Shown here piece after piece: positions 19,443 through 27,105 of a DNA stretch of 49,592 nucleotides. The notes below the pieces were generated by a model. It did not search any database, was not told the origin of the DNA, and saw only the letters and a list, made by a program, of their open reading frames with translations. The DNA is from Acidimicrobiaceae bacterium. Its GTDB lineage: Bacteria > Actinomycetota > Acidimicrobiia > Acidimicrobiales > RAAP-2. The stretch lies in NCBI GenBank assembly GCA_027306605.1, contig DAHUZK010000066.1, forward strand, positions 1 to 49,592. The letters are read 5' to 3'. The translations under genes were made by a program, and so were the position numbers. The number at the start of each line of letters is the position of its first letter. The first letter of the stretch is position 1.

Positions 19443-20294
19443 TCACTGGTGGGTCGTCGTGGTCGACGTCGTGGTCGGCTTCGTGGTCGACGTCGAGGGA
19501 GGTGCGGTCGTGGACGTCGAGGGAGGTGCGGTCGTGGACGTCGAGGGAGGTGCGGTCGTGGACGTGGCGCCGGGAGCGGTGGTCGTCGTCGCCACCGGCG
19601 CCGAGCCGCCGGAGAGGACGTCGAGGAGCCCGGTGATGGTGGACGTCGGCGGCTTCGGCAGCTGGGTGCCGCTCGGCGCGAACCCGACCGTGATGAGCTG
19701 GCGGTCGGCGAACTTGAGACTGGCCGGGTTCACCGTCGTCGTGCCCCCGGTCTCCTGTAGCTGATGGTTCTTGCCCTGTGCGGCCGCAATGACCCACCAG
19801 CGCGCCATCACCTCTCCGACCTTGCCGGCGTCGGGGGTGCCGGCCGCGCACTTCTGCCCGTTCTTGTACTCGGTGGACCCCGGGTACTTGAGGGACGTGT
19901 TGGTCAAGGTGAGGCCGGTGTACCCCGAGGCGAACTTGCCGACCGTCGCGTTGTTCCCCGCTTCGCCGGCCGTCTTGGGGGCGATCTGCAGGACACCGCT
20001 GCCGCTGGTCGTGAGGCCCGTGCTCGCGTTTGGTGGCGACGCCGCCAGCGCCGGCTCCATCTTCCCGCAGACGTCGAAGGCCAGACCGGCATGCCAGGTC
20101 GTGCCGACGGCCGGTTCCACGACGGTCGGCGCCCGGTTGTAGTTGTACTTGGCCCAAGCGACCGAGCCCAGGCCCACCAAGACGATGACGACGAGCGCCG
20201 CATACCAGTTCACCGGCATCTGGCCGCGATAGGTGGCGCCGCCTCCCGTCGAGGCGGCGCGGGCGACCGATTTCCCAGAGGAGCTTCTCGCCAT
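19443..20294 (-). CDS. single-pass membrane protein with Thr/Pro/Ser repeat tail
   Basis: A 283-aa protein of unknown function. A basic N-terminus of about 27 residues is followed by one transmembrane helix (about 28-47, rich in Val/Leu) and then an extracytoplasmic domain with two Cys that could pair. The C-terminal about 60 residues are Thr/Pro/Ser with three near-perfect TTAPPSTS octapeptides, the sort of region that is O-mannosylated in actinobacteria. The frame runs open upstream to 20468, but ATG 20294 fits the topology; TAGGGT (20306-20311, minus) lies 11 nt before it. It leads an operon with the pyrophosphorylase and the epimerase, which suggests a wall or glycan link. A helix-swap peptidylprolyl-like or transport role is not supported by any motif. 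Confidence 0.82.
   Translation of the reverse strand: MARSSSGKSVARAASTGGGATYRGQMPVNWYAALVVIVLVGLGSVAWAKYNYNRAPTVVEPAVGTTWHAGLAFDVCGKMEPALAASPPNASTGLTTSGSGVLQIAPKTAGEAGNNATVGKFASGYTGLTLTNTSLKYPGSTEYKNGQKCAAGTPDAGKVGEVMARWWVIAAAQGKNHQLQETGGTTTVNPASLKFADRQLITVGFAPSGTQLPKPPTSTITGLLDVLSGGSAPVATTTTAPGATSTTAPPSTSTTAPPSTSTTAPPSTSTTKPTTTSTTTTHQ
19483..19578. repeat. 24-bp tandem repeat in the membrane-protein tail
   Basis: Four 24-bp units: 19483-19506 (one variant), 19507-19530 and 19531-19554 (identical), and 19555-19578 (degenerate). Each encodes the octapeptide TTAPPSTS or a variant on the minus strand. The frame is kept, so copy-number change would alter tail length without a frameshift. Confidence 0.9.
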
Positions 20295-20308
20295 GGCGGG
20301 AGGCAACC

Positions 20309-21112
20309 CTACAGCCTGGCGGGGCGGCTTCCGACGGCAGCAGGCCGGAGCAGGAGGTCCCGGTAGAGGCCGGTGGTGCTCGGGTGGAGGGGATCGGCCG
20401 AGGACGGCGACGGCACCGCCCGCGTCCCCGACGACATCCCGTGCCCCGGTGACGCCGTGCTGTCGCACTCAGCCGCCATCGCACGCAGTTCGGCCATGGT
20501 GGCATGGAGCCGGACGCGGCTCCCCTGCGCCGCCGTGGCGCGCAACAGGGCGCGGTAGAGCCGCTCGTCGTAGGGGCTGACCACCAGTGCGCGGCGCACG
20601 GCGCACTCGGCGTCGTCCGGCCGTCCGTGTCGCAGCAACACGTCCGCCACGCCCGCCGCCGCTCGGACCACCTCCGACTGGAGCCCCGCCTTCGTCCCGT
20701 CGAACACCGCCCAGTCGGCGCGGCGGAGCCCCGTCAGCACCGGGCCTCGCACGAGGGCGAGGGCGCGGATCGCCTCCTCGGGGTCAGCGGAACGGGCCAG
20801 CCGGCCGAGGAGCTCGACATCGGTCCGCACGGTGGCCCGCAGGCGCAGCGCGCCACCCCGGTTGAGGTGCGGCACCCCGTCGGAACCCGAACCGAGCGCG
20901 CGTCGGAGGTCCGAGGCCGTCGAGTACAGGGTCGACGCCGACACGGTGCGCTCAGGCCACAGCGCGAGCGCCCACTCTGCGTGGCTCACACTGCGACGAT
21001 GGAGTGCCAGGTAGACGACGAGGTCCAGGGAGGCCGCCCGGCGGAACGGTGATGCCGCGCCTCGCACTTCCACCGGCCCGAGCACCGCGACTTCGACACC
21101 GTCTCGCGCCAT
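20309..21112 (-). CDS. SARP-type transcriptional regulator (winged helix plus BTAD domain)
   Basis: A 267-aa protein. Residues about 5-100 resemble the OmpR-like winged helix of AfsR/SARP regulators: VAVLGPVEVRG, then YLALHRRSVSHAEWALALWP, then LYSTASDLRRALG. Residues about 105-215 are the all-helical bacterial transcriptional activator domain, with tDVELLGRLA and SPYDERLYRALLRATAAQG. It lacks the NB-ARC and TPR parts of AfsR and so is a small SARP. The C-terminal about 50 residues look disordered. It is divergent from the GH43 gene across 196 bp, which makes that gene a likely target, and it also abuts the envelope-sugar operon. Small SARPs usually activate from direct repeats near a -35. 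Confidence 0.82.
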   Translation of the reverse strand: MARDGVEVAVLGPVEVRGAASPFRRAASLDLVVYLALHRRSVSHAEWALALWPERTVSASTLYSTASDLRRALGSGSDGVPHLNRGGALRLRATVRTDVELLGRLARSADPEEAIRALALVRGPVLTGLRRADWAVFDGTKAGLQSEVVRAAAGVADVLLRHGRPDDAECAVRRALVVSPYDERLYRALLRATAAQGSRVRLHATMAELRAMAAECDSTASPGHGMSSGTRAVPSPSSADPLHPSTTGLYRDLLLRPAAVGSRPARL

Positions 21113-21227
21113 GCCGGAGAACGGTCGGCCTCGGCCGCTCCGTCATGCATCACACGGAAACGCCTCTTCGCGGCCCACCAGCTTTTGTGCGTCCGTTGTG
21201 CGGTGTTCCGTCCGGTCGGCTCTACTT

Positions 21228-21241
21228 GACCGAGAACGGTC
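21228..21241. promoter_or_regulatory. candidate operator: GACCG-AGAA-CGGTC inverted repeat
   Basis: A perfect 5-4-5 inverted repeat in the SARP/GH43 divergent region. Its GAGAACGGTC half recurs at 21117-21126, just before the SARP start codon on the opposite side of the gap, giving a 10-bp direct repeat 115 bp apart. Possible regulator site; unproven. Confidence 0.35.
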
Positions 21242-21308
21242 CTGACACCATGCCAACTGGTGATTCCATCTTCCGGACCAATCTGACTCGCGGCCATCCG
21301 GGTTCTCC

Positions 21309-22499
21309 GTGAACATCGCCTACGAACCGCAGATCCTCTCCGGCGCCCGGACCACACGGCCGAGTGCCCCCTCGTGGGCACGCCGCATCCGAAGTTGGCC
21401 GTTGTGGCTCGCCGTGTCACTGGTCATCATCCTGCTCGCCGTCACCGTCGCCGTTACGACCATCTTGTCCATCCCCCTCCCGGGCGCCCCCATCACGGTG
21501 ACGGTCGACCCCCTGCCGGCCGACAACATGTCGATCGCCCAGACGTTCGCGCCCACCAAGGGCTTGATCTCGGACCCGTTCGTCCTGTCCTCGTCGAGGG
21601 TGGACTACATGTACTCGAGTGGCCTCCCCGGCGTCGGCAAGCTGCACGTCCCCGAGCGCTCCTTCGTCGTCATGGGCAAGTTCCACTCCCTGAGAGACGC
21701 CATGCCGCACGTGCCCTCGTGGGTCGAGCCCGACACCGGTCTGTGGTCGCCCGACGTCCGCAAGGTCGGAGCGACCTACGTGATGTGGTACTCGGGCCAG
21801 GACCGGGACTTCATACTCTCGACCGGCGCGCCGGCGCAGTGCATCGGTGTTGCGACCTCGCCGTCGCCCGCCGGACCGTTCCTCTCGCGTTCCCCCACCC
21901 CGGCCATCTGCCAGTCCGCCGGGCACGGCGACATCGATCCCCGGAGCTTCATCGCCCCCAACGGCCAAGAATGGCTGTACTGGAAGAACGACGGCAACGC
22001 GGTCGACCCCCAGCCGCTCACCACCCACATCTACGCCCAGCGCCTGGCGTCCAACGGGCAGACCCTGATCGGCTCGGCCGCGGTGCTCCTCGACAACAAC
22101 CTCCCGTGGGAGGGCAACCTCATCGAGGCTCCCGACATGGTCCACGCCGGCCACCGGTATCTCCTCTTCTTCTCGGGCAATGCCTCCACGGCGGAGGTCA
22201 ACGGAATCGGCCTCGCCCTGTGCAAAGGACCGGGCGGACCGTGCACCTCGCCGTACCACGGGCCGTGGCTCGGATCCAACGTCCAAGGTGCCGGACCCGG
22301 CGAGGAGACCGTCTACGTCCAGAACGGGATCACGTGGCTGCTCTACACCCCCGAAGCGATCTACCACCCCTTTGCATTCCCGAGGCTGGCGGCGGCGCGC
22401 ATCGCATTCACCGCGGCCGGCATGCCCTACATCGCCGACCGTCAGGGAATGGTGCCGGGGGTGACGGCCGGAGCGGACGGGCAGATCGGCTTGCGCTGA
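21309..22499 (+). CDS. membrane-anchored GH43-family glycoside hydrolase
   Basis: A 396-aa protein with one N-terminal transmembrane helix (about 31-54), so the catalytic part faces outside. The rest is a five-bladed beta-propeller of the GH43/GH32 type. The expected acid triad is visible: Asp in ISDPFVL (about 89), Asp in GDIDPRSF (about 210) and Glu in GNLIEAPDM (about 273), with WSPDV and YVMWYSG typical of GH43. Likely substrates are arabinose-, xylose- or galactose-containing polymers, either environmental or the cell's own arabinogalactan-like glycan. GTG 21309 is the only good start before the anchor. The SARP gene is divergent; the tRNA-like gene follows on the other strand. Confidence 0.85.
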   Translation: MNIAYEPQILSGARTTRPSAPSWARRIRSWPLWLAVSLVIILLAVTVAVTTILSIPLPGAPITVTVDPLPADNMSIAQTFAPTKGLISDPFVLSSSRVDYMYSSGLPGVGKLHVPERSFVVMGKFHSLRDAMPHVPSWVEPDTGLWSPDVRKVGATYVMWYSGQDRDFILSTGAPAQCIGVATSPSPAGPFLSRSPTPAICQSAGHGDIDPRSFIAPNGQEWLYWKNDGNAVDPQPLTTHIYAQRLASNGQTLIGSAAVLLDNNLPWEGNLIEAPDMVHAGHRYLLFFSGNASTAEVNGIGLALCKGPGGPCTSPYHGPWLGSNVQGAGPGEETVYVQNGITWLLYTPEAIYHPFAFPRLAAARIAFTAAGMPYIADRQGMVPGVTAGADGQIGLR

Positions 22500-22510
22500 C
22501 GGCATCCCGA

Positions 22511-22520
22511 GACACGTGTC
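22511..22520. promoter_or_regulatory. 10-bp palindrome GACACGTGTC downstream of GH43
   Basis: A perfect palindrome with a CACGTG core, 12 bp after the GH43 stop. It could be a protein site or a weak terminator element. Nothing else in the flanks supports a role. Confidence 0.2.
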
Positions 22521-22597
22521 ATCGACGCCGACGTGGATCTCGCGGACGCACGCGAGCTCCGCTGGCGCTGTCAGATTCGTCCGTCGACTCTCGTTCG

Positions 22598-22671
22598 TGG
22601 GGGCGGAGGGACTCGAACCCTCACTGGGGACGGTTTAAGCGCCCTGCCTCTGCCAATTGGGCTACGCCCCC
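22598..22671 (-). tRNA. class I tRNA-like gene, anticodon UAA (reads UUA)
   Basis: Folded by eye on the minus strand. The acceptor stem GGGGGCG/CGCCCCC (22671-22665 with 22605-22599) is perfect. T8-A9 is followed by a D-arm with GCC/GGC and a loop containing TTGG. The anticodon stem is GGGCG/CGTCC (one G-U) around the loop CTTAAAC, so positions 34-36 are TAA. The variable loop is CCAGT (5 nt). The T-arm is GAGGG/CCCTC with TTCGAGT, and discriminator A is followed by CGA, so CCA is not encoded. Anticodon UAA belongs to tRNA-Leu, but bacterial tRNA-Leu is class II with a long variable arm, and this is class I. It is either a non-canonical tRNA or charged atypically. Confidence 0.85.
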
Positions 22672-22704
22672 GAGACGATCCTTCCCGACCGCACTCGGTC
22701 ATTC

Positions 22705-22733
22705 TTGACCGCGCCCGGCACCCCGGGGAGGAT
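22705..22733 (+). promoter_or_regulatory. promoter of the P450 gene (TTGACC-17-GAGGAT)
   Basis: TTGACC (22705-22710) and GAGGAT (22728-22733) are spaced by 17 bp. The -10 ends 6 nt before GTG 22740, so the mRNA would be leaderless. This decides the P450 start. The promoter lies between the tRNA-like gene and the P450. Confidence 0.55.
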
Positions 22734-22739
22734 GGCCTC

Positions 22740-24008
22740 GTGCCAGGCGTCGGGGAGCCCGCCGACCTCTCCCAGGTCGACCTCACCGACCTCGACACCT
22801 TCTCCGGAGGCTTCCCCCACAGCATCTTCCGACTGCACCGGGAGACGGCACCGGTCTGGTGGCACGAACCCACCGCGCACACCCCCGACGGCGAGGGCTT
22901 CTGGTCGGTGGCCACCTACGACGAGGTGTTCGCCGTGCTGCGGGACCCGGCGGCTTACTCGTCCGAGACCGGCGGCGACCGGCCCTATGGCGGAACGATC
23001 ATCCAGGATCTCCCGGTGGCCGGTGTGGTCCTCAACATGATGGACGATCCCCGTCATGCCCGCATCCGGCGGCTCGTGACGAAGGGGCTCACGCCGGCTG
23101 CCGTCCGCGATCTGGAGGGGGAACTGCGGCGGCGGATGGACCTTCTGCTGGCGAGCGTCGACGACGAGTGCGACTTCCTGGTGGATGTTGCCGCCGAACT
23201 GCCGATGCAGGCCATCTGCCTCCTGCTCGGCGTACCCGAATCCGACCGGCACTTCCTCTTTCACGCCGTCGAGCACATCTTCGACATCCCCGACGAGTCC
23301 GACTTCCTCTCCATGAGCCCCGAACGCGAGGCCGCGGTCGTCGGGCTGGCGGAGTACGGGACTGCGCTGATCGAGGAGAGGCGCCGGCGACCGGCCTCGG
23401 ACATGCTCTCGACCGTCATCAATGCCGAACTCCCCGACGAGGACCCGCCGCGATTGACCGACGAGGAGCTCTCGGCGTTCTTCTCACTGCTGTTCTCGGC
23501 CGGTGCGGAGACGACGCGCAATGCGATCGCGGGCGCCGTGGTCGCCTTCGCTGAGTTTCCCGATCAGCTCAGCCACGTGCGCGCCGGTCGCTCCAGCATG
23601 GACACCACGATCGAAGAGGTCCTGCGCTGGACCACCCCGTCACCGTCAAAGCGCCGCACGGCGACCAGGCGTTGCGAACTCGGCGGCCAGACGATCCTCC
23701 CGGGGCAGAAGGTGGTTGTGTGGGAAGGATCGGCCAATCGTGACCGGAGGCGGTTCCCCGACCCCGATGCGTTCGACGTGCGCCGCGACCCGAATCCGCA
23801 CCTCGCCTTCGGGCACGGCGTCCACTTCTGCCTGGGCGCGCACCTGGCCCGACTCGAGATCCGCGTGGCGCTCGAGGAGCTGCTCGAGGCGTGCTCTTCG
23901 TTCAGCCTCGCTGGTTCCCCGGAGTGGACGCGCAGCAACCGCCATACGGGCATCCGACACCTCCCGCTGCGCCTCACCCGCCGCCATCCGGAATCGTCGC
24001 CAGGCTGA
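22740..24008 (+). CDS. cytochrome P450
   Basis: A 422-aa bacterial class I P450, a haem monooxygenase needing ferredoxin/reductase partners that are not in the window. It has the I-helix AGAETT (254-259) with the acid-alcohol-type Glu-Thr, the K-helix ExxR (293-296), and the haem loop [10 protein letters not shown] (357-366) with Cys364 as ligand. The N-terminal part ([30 protein letters not shown]) is close in style to CYP125/CYP142-like steroid or alkyl-chain hydroxylases of actinobacteria. GTG 22740 is preferred because the frame upstream runs through the tRNA-like gene and a leaderless promoter fits. The stop is 12 bp from that of the convergent esterase. The substrate is not known. Confidence 0.94.
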   Translation: MPGVGEPADLSQVDLTDLDTFSGGFPHSIFRLHRETAPVWWHEPTAHTPDGEGFWSVATYDEVFAVLRDPAAYSSETGGDRPYGGTIIQDLPVAGVVLNMMDDPRHARIRRLVTKGLTPAAVRDLEGELRRRMDLLLASVDDECDFLVDVAAELPMQAICLLLGVPESDRHFLFHAVEHIFDIPDESDFLSMSPEREAAVVGLAEYGTALIEERRRRPASDMLSTVINAELPDEDPPRLTDEELSAFFSLLFSAGAETTRNAIAGAVVAFAEFPDQLSHVRAGRSSMDTTIEEVLRWTTPSPSKRRTATRRCELGGQTILPGQKVVVWEGSANRDRRRFPDPDAFDVRRDPNPHLAFGHGVHFCLGAHLARLEIRVALEELLEACSSFSLAGSPEWTRSNRHTGIRHLPLRLTRRHPESSPG

Positions 24009-24020
24009 TCGGTCCGTACG

Positions 24021-25592
24021 TCAGCCGGGCACGCCCGGGAAGAGGGGGCGCCGGCGCTCGAACACGGCCAGCTCTTCGTTCCGCGGCGCGTGCGAGAGGC
24101 CGGTCGCGGCCCCGAAGATCATCGTGGCCCGGCGGACGGGGTCCCACGGATCCCAATCACCGATTCCCGGGTGCCCGGGGCGTCCGTCCGTGGCGAAGGA
24201 GAGCCAAGCCGACTGCATCTGCTCGGAGAGGGCCTGCACGGCGGGACCGTCCCCGGAGAACATCTGGACCACCGGGACGTCGACCACACCGAAGACGAAG
24301 GGGAGCTCCAAGGCATGGCAGGAGCCGAGAATGCCTCCGAAGGCCGGTGACTCCCAGTCGAAGAGGTACGCGTGGACCCGGGCACCCCTCGCGACCTGCG
24401 CAGCAGCGAGCTGCAGGCTCGGCCATCGAAAGACGATGTCCGTCCCGGCGGCCACCCAGATGTCGGTCGGCTCCACGGGCTCGCCCCGGGCGCCACGGGC
24501 ATCCCGGTAGACGTCGACCACTTCAGCGCCGTCCATGTCCGGAGCGGCGTTGGCGACCAAGCGGCGCATGCCCTCCTCGTCGAGGGCCATGAAGGAGGGA
24601 TTGCCCAATCCGAAGAGCGTCAGCTCGTCTCGGTTGGTCCCGATCATGAGGTCGATGCCCGCGGCAGTCCCGTTGGCCACTGCGGCCAGCGGATGCTCCG
24701 GTATGAAGACGCCGTCGACGACGGGAAGGAACGGCAGCGGGATCGCACCGGGATCCGGACGGAGGCGGCCGATCTCTTCCGTCGCCGTCACCAATTCGGA
24801 CGCGGGGACCGTCTCGAGCAACTCCCGGCTGCAGCGAGCGATCCCCAGCACCGATGCCAAACGACCGGCAGTCAGCTCCGCCTGCTCGACGGTGTGCACA
24901 TGCACCCCACCGCTCTGGACGATGGCGCGCCGGAAGAGGCCGCGCGCCGACGGCGTCCCGAGGAGCGTGGCCACGCTGAACCCACCGGCCGACTCGCCGA
25001 AGACGGTGACGTTGTCCGGGTCACCTCCGAAGGCGGCAATGTTGTCGCGCACCCATGTGAGCGCGGCCACCTGATCGTGAATCCCCCAATTCCCGACGAG
25101 ACCATCGGGATCACGGAGCCCTCGATGACCGAGGAACCCCAACGCTCCGAGGCGGTAGTTGATGGTGACCACGACGGCGTCACCGTTGCGCACCAGATTC
25201 CCGCCCCGGTAGAGGAAGACCGAACCGCTTCCGGAGGTGAAGCCGCCACCGTGGATGAAGACGAGAACCGGGCGCCGCACGCTCTGCGTGCCGCCGGACG
25301 GCCCAGGAAGGTCGGGAGCCCACACGTTCAGGAACAGGCAGTCCTCGCTGTGCGGTTCCGATGCCCCCGGATCCGAGGGGCTCGTGATCCCGGGCACCGA
25401 TGTGGATTGCGGCGCGATGGGACCGAACGTGGACGCGTCACGCACCCCGTTCCAGGGTTCGGCCGGCACGGGCGGGCGCCAGCGCAGCGGCCCGACGGGC
25501 GCCCGGGCGTAGGGAACCCCCGAGAAGGACCAATGATCCCCCCGACGCACCCCTCTGAGCCTTCCCTGCGCGACCGAGACGACCGCTTCCAC
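24021..25592 (-). CDS. type-B carboxylesterase (alpha/beta hydrolase)
   Basis: A 523-aa esterase/lipase of the acetylcholinesterase/p-nitrobenzyl esterase family that hydrolyses carboxylic esters. The N-terminal GVPYARAPVGPLRW and EDCLFLNVW are family hallmarks. HGGGF (about 114-118) forms the oxyanion hole, and the nucleophile is Ser201 in FGESAGG. Acidic and His partners are expected in the GTNRDE region and in the CHALELPFVFG segment (His near 428). No signal peptide is seen, so it is probably cytoplasmic. It starts with GTG at 25592. It is convergent with the P450, and the pairing could reflect a shared catabolic or detoxification role, but there is no co-transcription. Confidence 0.93.
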   Translation of the reverse strand: MEAVVSVAQGRLRGVRRGDHWSFSGVPYARAPVGPLRWRPPVPAEPWNGVRDASTFGPIAPQSTSVPGITSPSDPGASEPHSEDCLFLNVWAPDLPGPSGGTQSVRRPVLVFIHGGGFTSGSGSVFLYRGGNLVRNGDAVVVTINYRLGALGFLGHRGLRDPDGLVGNWGIHDQVAALTWVRDNIAAFGGDPDNVTVFGESAGGFSVATLLGTPSARGLFRRAIVQSGGVHVHTVEQAELTAGRLASVLGIARCSRELLETVPASELVTATEEIGRLRPDPGAIPLPFLPVVDGVFIPEHPLAAVANGTAAGIDLMIGTNRDELTLFGLGNPSFMALDEEGMRRLVANAAPDMDGAEVVDVYRDARGARGEPVEPTDIWVAAGTDIVFRWPSLQLAAAQVARGARVHAYLFDWESPAFGGILGSCHALELPFVFGVVDVPVVQMFSGDGPAVQALSEQMQSAWLSFATDGRPGHPGIGDWDPWDPVRRATMIFGAATGLSHAPRNEELAVFERRRPLFPGVPG

Positions 25593-25714
25593 GAACGAGC
25601 ACCCTAGGGATGCCGCCTCGTTCGGTCAATGGTGACCTCCGGTCCACGGCCACGAATCGGCGCCTGCAACCCGAACGAAACGAGCGGATGCCAAAGTTGC
25701 CACCGGGCAGCCGT

Positions 25715-25720
25715 TACGCT
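25715..25720 (+). promoter_or_regulatory. putative -10 element (TACGCT) of the NlpC/P60 gene
   Basis: TACGCT ends 8 nt before GTG 25729, a leaderless-type spacing. No good -35 is seen. Confidence 0.4.
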
Positions 25721-25728
25721 TTGTCATC

Positions 25729-27030
25729 GTGGGTGCAGTGAATTGTCGGGGCACTGTCCGCAGGGGGGCCCATCCGTTTCGGATCGCGTTCGTCGCCGCG
25801 CTCTTCGGCGCGTCTGTCTGCACGTGGGCGACAGCCGCCGGCGGAGCACCTTCGCCAACACCGACGACGCTGCCCGGGCCCGCACCGAACCAGTCCCAGA
25901 TCAACGCCAGCCAGTCACAGGTGGCACAGATCGAGAGCACCCTGGCGCAAGAAGAGCAGCAGACGTCGATCCTCGACGACAAGTACAACACCGCTGAGCA
26001 GAACCTGCAGGACGCCCAGAACCAGGTCCAGGCCATCCAAGCCGACCTCGTGCAGACGAAGGCGTCCGTCGCGGCCGACAAGAGACTCGTTGCCAGTGAC
26101 GCGGTGGCCGCCTACGTCTATGGCACGCCGGAGACGACCGGCTTCACGTCGTACTTCACCACATCGGCAACGCTGACTCCGGTCCGCAACCAGTACACGA
26201 GCACTGTCGTCGGCAACCTCACGGAGGACGAGCGCTCACTGCAGCGATCCGAAGCGCGGCTGCAGAGCCAAGAGGCGCAACAGCAGACTGCTGTCGCGCA
26301 GGCCCAGACGGTGGCAGCGCAGGCGAAGTCCCTCGCCCAGGCGAACATCAACGAGGCGGCAGCGACGAGGGCAACGCTGAGCCAGGTGCAGGGACAACTG
26401 GCACAAGAGGTGGCGCAAGCCGCCATCGCCGAGGCACAACAGGAGGCAGCAGCGGCAGCCAAGGCCGCCAGTGCCGCCGCGCAACAGCAAGCCGCCGCCG
26501 CGGCTGCCGCGGCGGCAACGGTGGCCGGCGCCGTCGGTGGGGCGGCCAGTGGTGCCGCTGCCACCAACGCCGCCAACCAGGCGAGCGGCGGGGGCAGCGC
26601 CGGCGGCCCGGTCGCTCCGGTCGGTCCGGTCGGTGGTTCGAGCTCGGGCAGTGGGGGGGGAATGGCAGCGGTCCAGGCCGCTGTCTCCCAGCTCGGGATC
26701 CCCTACGTCTTCGGAGGGGAGGCGCCTGGCGTCGGCTTCGACTGCTCCGGCCTCGTGCAATGGGCCTGGGCCCGAGCCGGCGTCGCCATCCCGCGGACGA
26801 CCGAAACGCAATGGCCGGCCTTGCCACACGTGTCCCTGAACGCCCTGCAGCCCGGCGACCTCCTCTACTATTACAACCTCGACGGCGACAACCAGGTCGA
26901 CCATGTGGTGATGTACACCGGCTCGGGTCCCTACGGCACCGACACGGTGATCCAGGCCCCCTTCACGGGATCCACCGTCTCGTACTCCCCCATCTTCACG
27001 GCCGGGCTGATCGGGGCGGCCCGACCCTGA
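25729..27030 (+). CDS. secreted NlpC/P60 peptidoglycan endopeptidase with coiled-coil domain
   Basis: A 433-aa protein of the RipA type that cleaves stem peptides in the wall. It has an N-terminal signal sequence (about 17-38), then a long coiled-coil (about 55-260) rich in Gln/Ala/Glu, as in the autoinhibitory or divisome-docking domains of RipC/PcsB proteins. A Gly/Ala/Ser linker follows. The C-terminal NlpC/P60 domain (about 312-433) has catalytic Cys339 in FDCSGLVQW and His392 in DHVVMYTG. GTG 25729 gives a complete signal peptide. It stands alone, divergent from the esterase. A perfect GC palindrome follows the stop. Confidence 0.94.
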   Translation: MGAVNCRGTVRRGAHPFRIAFVAALFGASVCTWATAAGGAPSPTPTTLPGPAPNQSQINASQSQVAQIESTLAQEEQQTSILDDKYNTAEQNLQDAQNQVQAIQADLVQTKASVAADKRLVASDAVAAYVYGTPETTGFTSYFTTSATLTPVRNQYTSTVVGNLTEDERSLQRSEARLQSQEAQQQTAVAQAQTVAAQAKSLAQANINEAAATRATLSQVQGQLAQEVAQAAIAEAQQEAAAAAKAASAAAQQQAAAAAAAAATVAGAVGGAASGAAATNAANQASGGGSAGGPVAPVGPVGGSSSGSGGGMAAVQAAVSQLGIPYVFGGEAPGVGFDCSGLVQWAWARAGVAIPRTTETQWPALPHVSLNALQPGDLLYYYNLDGDNQVDHVVMYTGSGPYGTDTVIQAPFTGSTVSYSPIFTAGLIGAARP

Positions 27031-27042
27031 GCCACCCGGGCG

Positions 27043-27058
27043 ACCCCGGGCCCGGGGT
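27043..27058. terminator. perfect 16-bp palindrome after the NlpC/P60 gene
   Basis: ACCCCGGGCCCGGGGT is a perfect palindrome starting 13 bp after the stop at 27030. It could form a hairpin with a minimal loop and act as a terminator, though no T-run follows. Confidence 0.4.
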
Positions 27059-27093
27059 GCGGTCAGCCCGGGCTCCGGCCCGACGTCGGTCGG

Positions 27094-27099
27094 TACCAT
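27094..27099 (+). promoter_or_regulatory. putative -10 element (TACCAT) of the PlsC-like gene
   Basis: TACCAT ends 6 nt before ATG 27106, giving a leaderless transcript. No -35 recognised. Confidence 0.4.
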
Positions 27100-27105
27100 G
27101 TCCCG

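Noticed and set aside
19426-20505. Alternative minus-strand frame over the membrane-protein gene
   Set aside because: It lacks the transmembrane helix and uses Arg/Gly-rich shadow residues; the 19443-20294 frame has the topology and the TTAPPSTS repeats.
21226-21255. TTGACC as a -35 for the GH43 gene
   Set aside because: No acceptable -10 lies 16-18 bp downstream (sequence CCATGC/CATGCC/ATGCCA), so I describe the site only as a possible operator.
22533-22739. Upstream extension of the P450 frame
   Set aside because: It would translate through the tRNA-like gene, and no P450 homology is visible before 22740, while a leaderless promoter supports GTG 22740.
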